From positions 1 to 64,000 of the forward strand of contig NZ_JAANOZ010000010.1 in the NCBI RefSeq assembly GCF_011320115.1: a stretch of 64,000 bases of DNA, given 5' to 3'. The number at the start of each line of letters is the position of its first letter. Within the stretch, counting starts at the first letter, position 1. The translations under genes and the position numbers were made by a program. Shown here piece after piece: positions 60,142 through 64,000 of the stretch. Source of the stretch: Croceibacterium segetis (lineage in GTDB: Bacteria; Pseudomonadota; Alphaproteobacteria; Sphingomonadales; Sphingomonadaceae). Under the pieces are notes generated by a model. That model had not been told where the DNA came from. It saw only the letters and a program-made list of their open reading frames with translations, and did not search any database.

Positions 60142-61104
60142 ATGACATACGGACTGGCAACGGTAGCGATCGGTGGTGCGCCGCAGGCGGTTCTGGTGCG
60201 CGGCGACCGCTTCGTGCCGCTGGCGCACTGGGGCGAACGGCGCGAGCTCCCGGCGTTGCTGGCGGACTGGGAAGCCGTGTCCGCCAAGCTCCGCGAATGG
60301 TCAGAGGACGAACCGGCATTGGCCTCGGGCGGTGCCTTCACCAACGCTGACGTCCAAGCGCCGTATCGCCCCGGCCAGGTCTTCTGCACCGGCGCCAATT
60401 ACAAGAAGCACGTCGTCGGCCTGATCCTGGGCGATCCCTCGATGCGCACCGCCGAGCACGAGAATCTCTCGCCCGAGGAGCTCAAGTCCCGCGTCGAGGC
60501 GATGATGGACCAGCGGGCCAAGGCGCTGCCGTTCGTGTTCCTCAAGCTGCCCTCGTGCGTCGTCGGGCCGCGCGACGAGGTGGTCCTGCCGAGGAACGTC
60601 GAGAAGCCGGACTGGGAGCTGGAGCTGGGCGTCGTCATCGGCAAGCGCGCGCATCACGTCAGCGCGGCCGAGGCGATGGACTATGTCGCCGGCTTTGCGG
60701 TGGTCAACGATGTGACCGCGCGCGAGCACATCTTCCGCCGCGACGGCTCCGCCATCGGCGCCGACTGGCTTTCCGGCAAATGCTTCCCGACCTTCCTGCC
60801 GTTCGGACCGATGGTGGTGCCGAAGGAGCAGGTCGGCGATCCCTACGAACTCAAGCTCACGCTCAAGGTCAACGGCAAGACGTATCAGGACGAGAGCACG
60901 TCCGACATGATGGCGTCGATCGAGCGGCAGATCGAATATCTGTCCGATCGCGTGGTGCTCGAACCGGGCGACCTCATCTGTACCGGTTCGCCTTACGGCA
61001 ATGGTTCGGCGTTCGGAGTCTTCCTCAAGCCAGGCGACGTGATGGAGGGGACGATCACCGGCCTTGGCACCCAGCACAACCGCTGCGTCGCCGAGGCTGG
61101 CTAG
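60142..61104 (+). CDS. Fumarylacetoacetate-hydrolase (FAH) family protein, acylpyruvase-like
   Basis: A 320-residue FAH-fold enzyme. Metal-binding Glu residues are in DWELELGVVIG and the Asp in GFAVVNDVTARE; GDLICTGSPYG is the C-terminal loop. It should hydrolyse a C-C bond in an acylpyruvate or decarboxylate/hydrate an oxo-acid made by ring cleavage. Follows the hydroxylase by 14 bases. Its stop overlaps the convergent TetR stop by four bases. Confidence 0.88.
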   Translation: MTYGLATVAIGGAPQAVLVRGDRFVPLAHWGERRELPALLADWEAVSAKLREWSEDEPALASGGAFTNADVQAPYRPGQVFCTGANYKKHVVGLILGDPSMRTAEHENLSPEELKSRVEAMMDQRAKALPFVFLKLPSCVVGPRDEVVLPRNVEKPDWELELGVVIGKRAHHVSAAEAMDYVAGFAVVNDVTAREHIFRRDGSAIGADWLSGKCFPTFLPFGPMVVPKEQVGDPYELKLTLKVNGKTYQDESTSDMMASIERQIEYLSDRVVLEPGDLICTGSPYGNGSAFGVFLKPGDVMEGTITGLGTQHNRCVAEAG

Positions 61105-61745
61105 CGCTTGCGGAGCCCGTCGGTGACGAGCCGGGTGACGAAGTCCTCGTATTGCCGCCCCAGCTCTTCCATGTCGGTGCCTTCCGGCACCAGCAGTTCG
61201 ACCAGTGGCGCACCGCTGGCGAAGAAGTCGCTGATTCCCACGACAGCCAAATGCATGAACACCGGGTCGAAGGCTCTCAGCTTGCCCTCGCCATCGAGCT
61301 CCTGCAGCTTGGCGTAGTAAGACAGGGGCACGCGGTTCCATTCGCGCATCTTGCTGCGCACTTCGGGCGAGCTGGCGGAATCGAGTTCCTCGATCATCAG
61401 CCGTTGCATATGCTTGGCCGAACGGGTGAACCTGAAAGTATTGTGGACCATCTCCACCAACAGTTCGACCGGATCGCCCGCGTCGGGCGGCGGGCGATTG
61501 GTCTCTGCGCCGATCTGGTTGGCCACTTCGAACAACAGGTTCTCGCGGTTGCCAAAGTAATAGCGGACCAACGCCGGGTCGGCATTGGCGCGGCGGGCGA
61601 TCGCCGTGCTAGTCACTTGCGCCGGAGGAAAATCCTGCAGCAGCGCGCGCGCGGCGGCGATCAGCGCCTCGCGACCGACTCCGCTTTGCGACGCCGTCGG
61701 CCGCCCCTTGCCGCGCTTGCCCGTTTTCTTCCGCCCCGCTGTCAT
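61101..61745 (-). CDS. TetR-family transcriptional regulator
   Basis: A 214-residue TetR regulator: basic tail MTAGRKKTGKRGKGRP, helix-turn-helix TSTAIARRANADPALVRYYFGNRENLLFEV, then a helical ligand domain (HNTFRFTRSAKHMQRLMIEELDS). ATG at 61745 is chosen; no strong ribosome site is seen. Divergent from the MBL-fold gene across the palindrome at 61811. Confidence 0.88.
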   Translation of the reverse strand: MTAGRKKTGKRGKGRPTASQSGVGREALIAAARALLQDFPPAQVTSTAIARRANADPALVRYYFGNRENLLFEVANQIGAETNRPPPDAGDPVELLVEMVHNTFRFTRSAKHMQRLMIEELDSASSPEVRSKMREWNRVPLSYYAKLQELDGEGKLRAFDPVFMHLAVVGISDFFASGAPLVELLVPEGTDMEELGRQYEDFVTRLVTDGLRKR

Positions 61746-61810
61746 CGCCGCAGGTGCTACGCGCAAACAGGGGTATTCGACAACCGGAGTTGCGGCAAAA
61801 TATTCTTGCG

Positions 61811-61828
61811 ACAAGGAATTATCCTTGT
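61811..61828. promoter_or_regulatory. Probable TetR operator
   Basis: ACAAGGAATTATCCTTGT, a perfect 7-bp inverted repeat around ATTA, between the divergent TetR and MBL genes. A further half-site TCCTTG lies at 61833-61838. Confidence 0.65.
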
Positions 61829-61856
61829 AGGGTCCTTGCAGCGGGGGGAAGAATGA

Positions 61857-62840
61857 ATGGCGAACTGGCCTTTCCATCACGGCGTCCACGATATCGGCAA
61901 CGGCGTCTACGGTTATGTGCAACCTGACGGAACCTGGGGCTGGTCGAATGCCGGCCTGATCACCTCGCAAGGCCAGACCCTGCTGATCGACACTTTGATG
62001 AGTGTGCCACTCACGCGCGACATGCTTGCCGCGTTTGCCAAGGTTCCCGGCGGAGCGCGGATCGATCGGCTGTTCAACACGCATGCCAATCCGGACCACT
62101 TCTTTGGCAACGGGCTGGTCGAGGGCGCGGAGATCATCGCAACGGCCAAGACGCGCGCGGAGATGGAAGGCTTCAATCCGCAAGCGCTCGCGAACCTTTC
62201 CGCCAACTGGGAGAATATGGGTGAGGCCGGCGAATTCCTGTTCGAGACGATGGGTCGTTATTTCGACTTCAGCGGCGTCGATGAACTGACGCTGCCGACG
62301 ACCACCTTCGACAAGGCAATGGTGATCACCGTCGGCGACAAGACCGTCGAGCTGACCGACCTCGGCCCGGCGCATACCGAGTCCGACACGATTGCCTGGG
62401 TGAAGGAAGATCGCACCGTCTTTACCGGCGACCTGCTGTTCAACGAAGGGCACCCGGTGGTCTGGGCCGGGCCGCTGGCGAACTGGATTGCCGCCTGCGA
62501 CTTCATTGTCGCTCTCGATCCGGAAGTCGTGGTGCCCGGCCATGGGCCGATCTGCGGCGTCGAGGCGGTGCGCACGATGAAGGGCTACTTCGAGCACTTG
62601 CGAAACGAGGCTCGAAGCCGCTTCGAGGCGGGGATGGACTGGCGCGAGGCGGCGCGCGACATCCCGATCAAGGACTATGCGCACTGGACCGATCCCGAGC
62701 GTGTCGTCGCCAACGTCTACTCGCTCTACAAGCAGTGGGATCCAGACATCCCCCACGCCCCGCCGCCGATGCTGTTCGCCGAGATGAACAAGTATCGCAA
62801 GGAGCACCATGAGCGGCACGGGTGCTCCCATGCCCATTGA
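61857..62840 (+). CDS. Metallo-beta-lactamase-fold hydrolase
   Basis: A 327-residue MBL-fold protein with the zinc motifs THANPDHFFGN (a variant of HxHxDH in which the second His is Asn), LGPAHTESD, FTGDLLF and PGHGP. The change His to Asn and the AlkB/SoxH-like layout make it a hydrolase of uncertain substrate. The C terminus is His-rich (EHHERHGCSHAH). GGGGGGAAG precedes the ATG at 61857. It overlaps the next gene by 32 bases, so the two are co-translated and under TetR control. Confidence 0.86.
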   Translation: MANWPFHHGVHDIGNGVYGYVQPDGTWGWSNAGLITSQGQTLLIDTLMSVPLTRDMLAAFAKVPGGARIDRLFNTHANPDHFFGNGLVEGAEIIATAKTRAEMEGFNPQALANLSANWENMGEAGEFLFETMGRYFDFSGVDELTLPTTTFDKAMVITVGDKTVELTDLGPAHTESDTIAWVKEDRTVFTGDLLFNEGHPVVWAGPLANWIAACDFIVALDPEVVVPGHGPICGVEAVRTMKGYFEHLRNEARSRFEAGMDWREAARDIPIKDYAHWTDPERVVANVYSLYKQWDPDIPHAPPPMLFAEMNKYRKEHHERHGCSHAH

Positions 62841-64000
62841 GCTCAACGCGACGCACGATCCCGCACGGCGGAGCTGGGTTGGAAGCGCCAACGCGTCCGG
62901 CACGGAATTTCCGATCCAGAACCTCCCGTTCGGTGTGTTCGACGAGGGCAAGGGCGCGCGCGGCGGCGTGGCGCTCGGCGATCGGATCATCGATCTTTCG
63001 GCCTTGCTCGCGGCCGGCCTGATCTCGGGCCCGGCCGCCGAAGCCGCCTGCGGCGCGACGTTGCTGCCGTTGTTCGCGCAGCCGCGCCGAGCCATGTCGG
63101 AATTGCGCGCCGCGCTGTCCGACCTTTACCGCGCGGACGGGGAAGGGGATCGCCGCGCAGCCGAAACCGCCCTCGTTCCGATGGCCGAAGCCGACCTGCT
63201 GATGCCGGCTAAGCCCGCCGCATTCACCGACTTTTGCACGTCGGCCGATCATATCCTGCGCATGGCCGCCAATGGCGGTCGCGCGCCGCAGCCCGCATGG
63301 GCGACATTGCCGGTAGCCTACAACGGCCGCGCCAGCTCGGTCGCGGCCAGTGGCACGCCGGTTATCCGGCCCGTCGGCCAGTTCGTTCCCCGGGGGGCGG
63401 AAAGAATGGTCGTCGGGCCGGAACCCATGCTCGATTTCGAGCTCGAGTTTGGCGCCTGGCTCGGCGGGCCGGTCAATCACCTCGGTGAGAGCGTCGACAT
63501 GGCGCGCGCCGACGAGATGCTGTTCGGCTGCTGCCTTGTCAACGACTGGTCGGCGCGCGCCATCCAGTTCTACGAGATGCTGCTCGGGCCGCACCTGGGC
63601 AAGAGCTTCCTGACCACGATCTCGCCATGGGTAGTGACGATGGAGGCCCTCGCTCCGTTCCGCGTTCCGGGCCGCGGCCGCACCGCGGAGCAGCCCGAGG
63701 TCCCGGCCTACCTCAACGATCCGTTCGACCGCGCGTCGGGCGGCCTGAACGTCGAACTGACGGCCGAGATCGATACCGGCTCGGGCCCTGCGACGATCGT
63801 GCACACCAACGTTGCCGAACTGTTCTGGACGCTGGCCCAGATGGTGACGCACCAGGCCTCGGGCGGCGCCCCGCTCGAGACCGGGGATCTGATTGCGACC
63901 GGGACCGTCTCGGGCGCCGCCGACGAGGCGCGGGCGTGCCTGGTCGAGATTACCAAGCTCGGCCAGGAGCCGCTGACGCTGCCCGACGGAACCAAGCGCG
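62809..64000 (+). CDS. Fumarylacetoacetase (partial, runs off the right edge)
   Basis: At least 397 residues without a stop inside the window. It has the FAH layout: GVFDEG and VALGDRIIDLSAL at the N terminus, FTDFCTSADHILRM near residue 145 (the Tyr of most homologues in this region is Cys here), metal-binding LDFELEFGAWLGG, CCLVNDWSARAIQFYEMLLGPHLGKSFLTTISPWVV (given in parts: LVNDWSARAIQ, GKSFLTTISPWVV). AAGGAGCACC precedes the ATG at 62809; an alternative ATG is at 62830. It would split a fumarylacetoacetate-like product, so the island may end in fumarate plus an acetoacetate-type acid. Confidence 0.88.
   Translation, partial: MSGTGAPMPIELNATHDPARRSWVGSANASGTEFPIQNLPFGVFDEGKGARGGVALGDRIIDLSALLAAGLISGPAAEAACGATLLPLFAQPRRAMSELRAALSDLYRADGEGDRRAAETALVPMAEADLLMPAKPAAFTDFCTSADHILRMAANGGRAPQPAWATLPVAYNGRASSVAASGTPVIRPVGQFVPRGAERMVVGPEPMLDFELEFGAWLGGPVNHLGESVDMARADEMLFGCCLVNDWSARAIQFYEMLLGPHLGKSFLTTISPWVVTMEALAPFRVPGRGRTAEQPEVPAYLNDPFDRASGGLNVELTAEIDTGSGPATIVHTNVAELFWTLAQMVTHQASGGAPLETGDLIATGTVSGAADEARACLVEITKLGQEPLTLPDGTKR

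Noticed and set aside
61101-63095. Minus-strand frame of 664 codons joined to TetR
   Set aside because: Only the last 214 codons carry the TetR domain; the upstream part is the shadow of the MBL and FAH genes.

Overview
The window is 64 kb of GC-rich DNA, almost fully coding, and looks like chromosome of a sphingomonad (order Sphingomonadales, Alphaproteobacteria). The reasons are three large TonB-dependent receptors, three carotenoid/lignostilbene-type cleavage oxygenases, a PQQ-cytochrome c dehydrogenase, many SnoaL/NTF2-like proteins and many GTG/TTG starts. The genus cannot be fixed from sequence reading alone. No tRNA, rRNA, CRISPR array or insertion sequence was seen.

About 50 kb is an aromatic-catabolism island made of small operons. 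From the left: a SnoaL lipoprotein and a DUF1097 membrane protein; an operon of lignostilbene-dioxygenase-like oxygenase 1, a secreted unknown and a family-X protein (an uncharacterised family with three copies in the window), divergent from a MarR regulator plus SnoaL (1.4-6.2 kb); a family-X protein with an MFS carrier (6.1-8.2 kb); an SDR, a vanillyl-alcohol-oxidase/4-cresol-dehydrogenase flavoprotein, its cytochrome c and a small exported protein (8.3-11.4 kb); a tannase/feruloyl-esterase and SnoaL divergent from an NmrA-like protein and the PQQ dehydrogenase, then an aldehyde dehydrogenase (11.4-18.2 kb). These enzymes would together oxidise side chains of phenolic compounds of the lignin or phenylpropanoid kind.

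The middle section (18.2-29.3 kb) holds a TonB receptor, two tiny glutamine-rich proteins, a tightly coupled aldehyde dehydrogenase / zinc alcohol dehydrogenase / esterase operon, an orphan pair resembling phage Rz/Rz1 spanins, cleavage oxygenase 2 with a divergent SnoaL protein, an AT-rich patch with a small membrane protein, a GFA-type zinc protein and a secreted unknown. A palindrome-rich spacer leads into a chemosensory operon (29.7-37.5 kb: cheA-cheW-cheY-cheB-cheR, a GGDEF-EAL protein and a methyl-accepting protein), followed by a formate/nitrite-type channel.

The right part (38.5-64 kb) returns to catabolism: a Rieske oxygenase, a Nudix hydrolase, a divergent SDR, SnoaL, DUF3237 and a GMC oxidase; an MFS carrier divergent from an overlapping operon of cleavage oxygenase 3, two DUF3237 proteins and a family-X protein; another DUF3237; a LysR regulator divergent from a TonB receptor; a metal-dependent decarboxylase-like amidohydrolase divergent from an MFS carrier and a TonB receptor; then extradiol dioxygenase, flavin hydroxylase and fumarylacetoacetate-hydrolase-family protein, a TetR regulator, an MBL-fold hydrolase and a fumarylacetoacetase that runs off the right edge. 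That last block reads as hydroxylation, ring cleavage and C-C hydrolysis of one aromatic ring.

The most notable observations are: a palindrome family (RTAAC-N4-GTTAN) upstream of three separate catabolic promoters and next to the MarR gene; a 15-base motif found three times in front of unrelated genes; the repeated association of cleavage oxygenases with DUF3237, SnoaL and family-X proteins of unknown role; the spanin-like pair without a phage; and two glutamine-rich small proteins with matching promoter-like elements.
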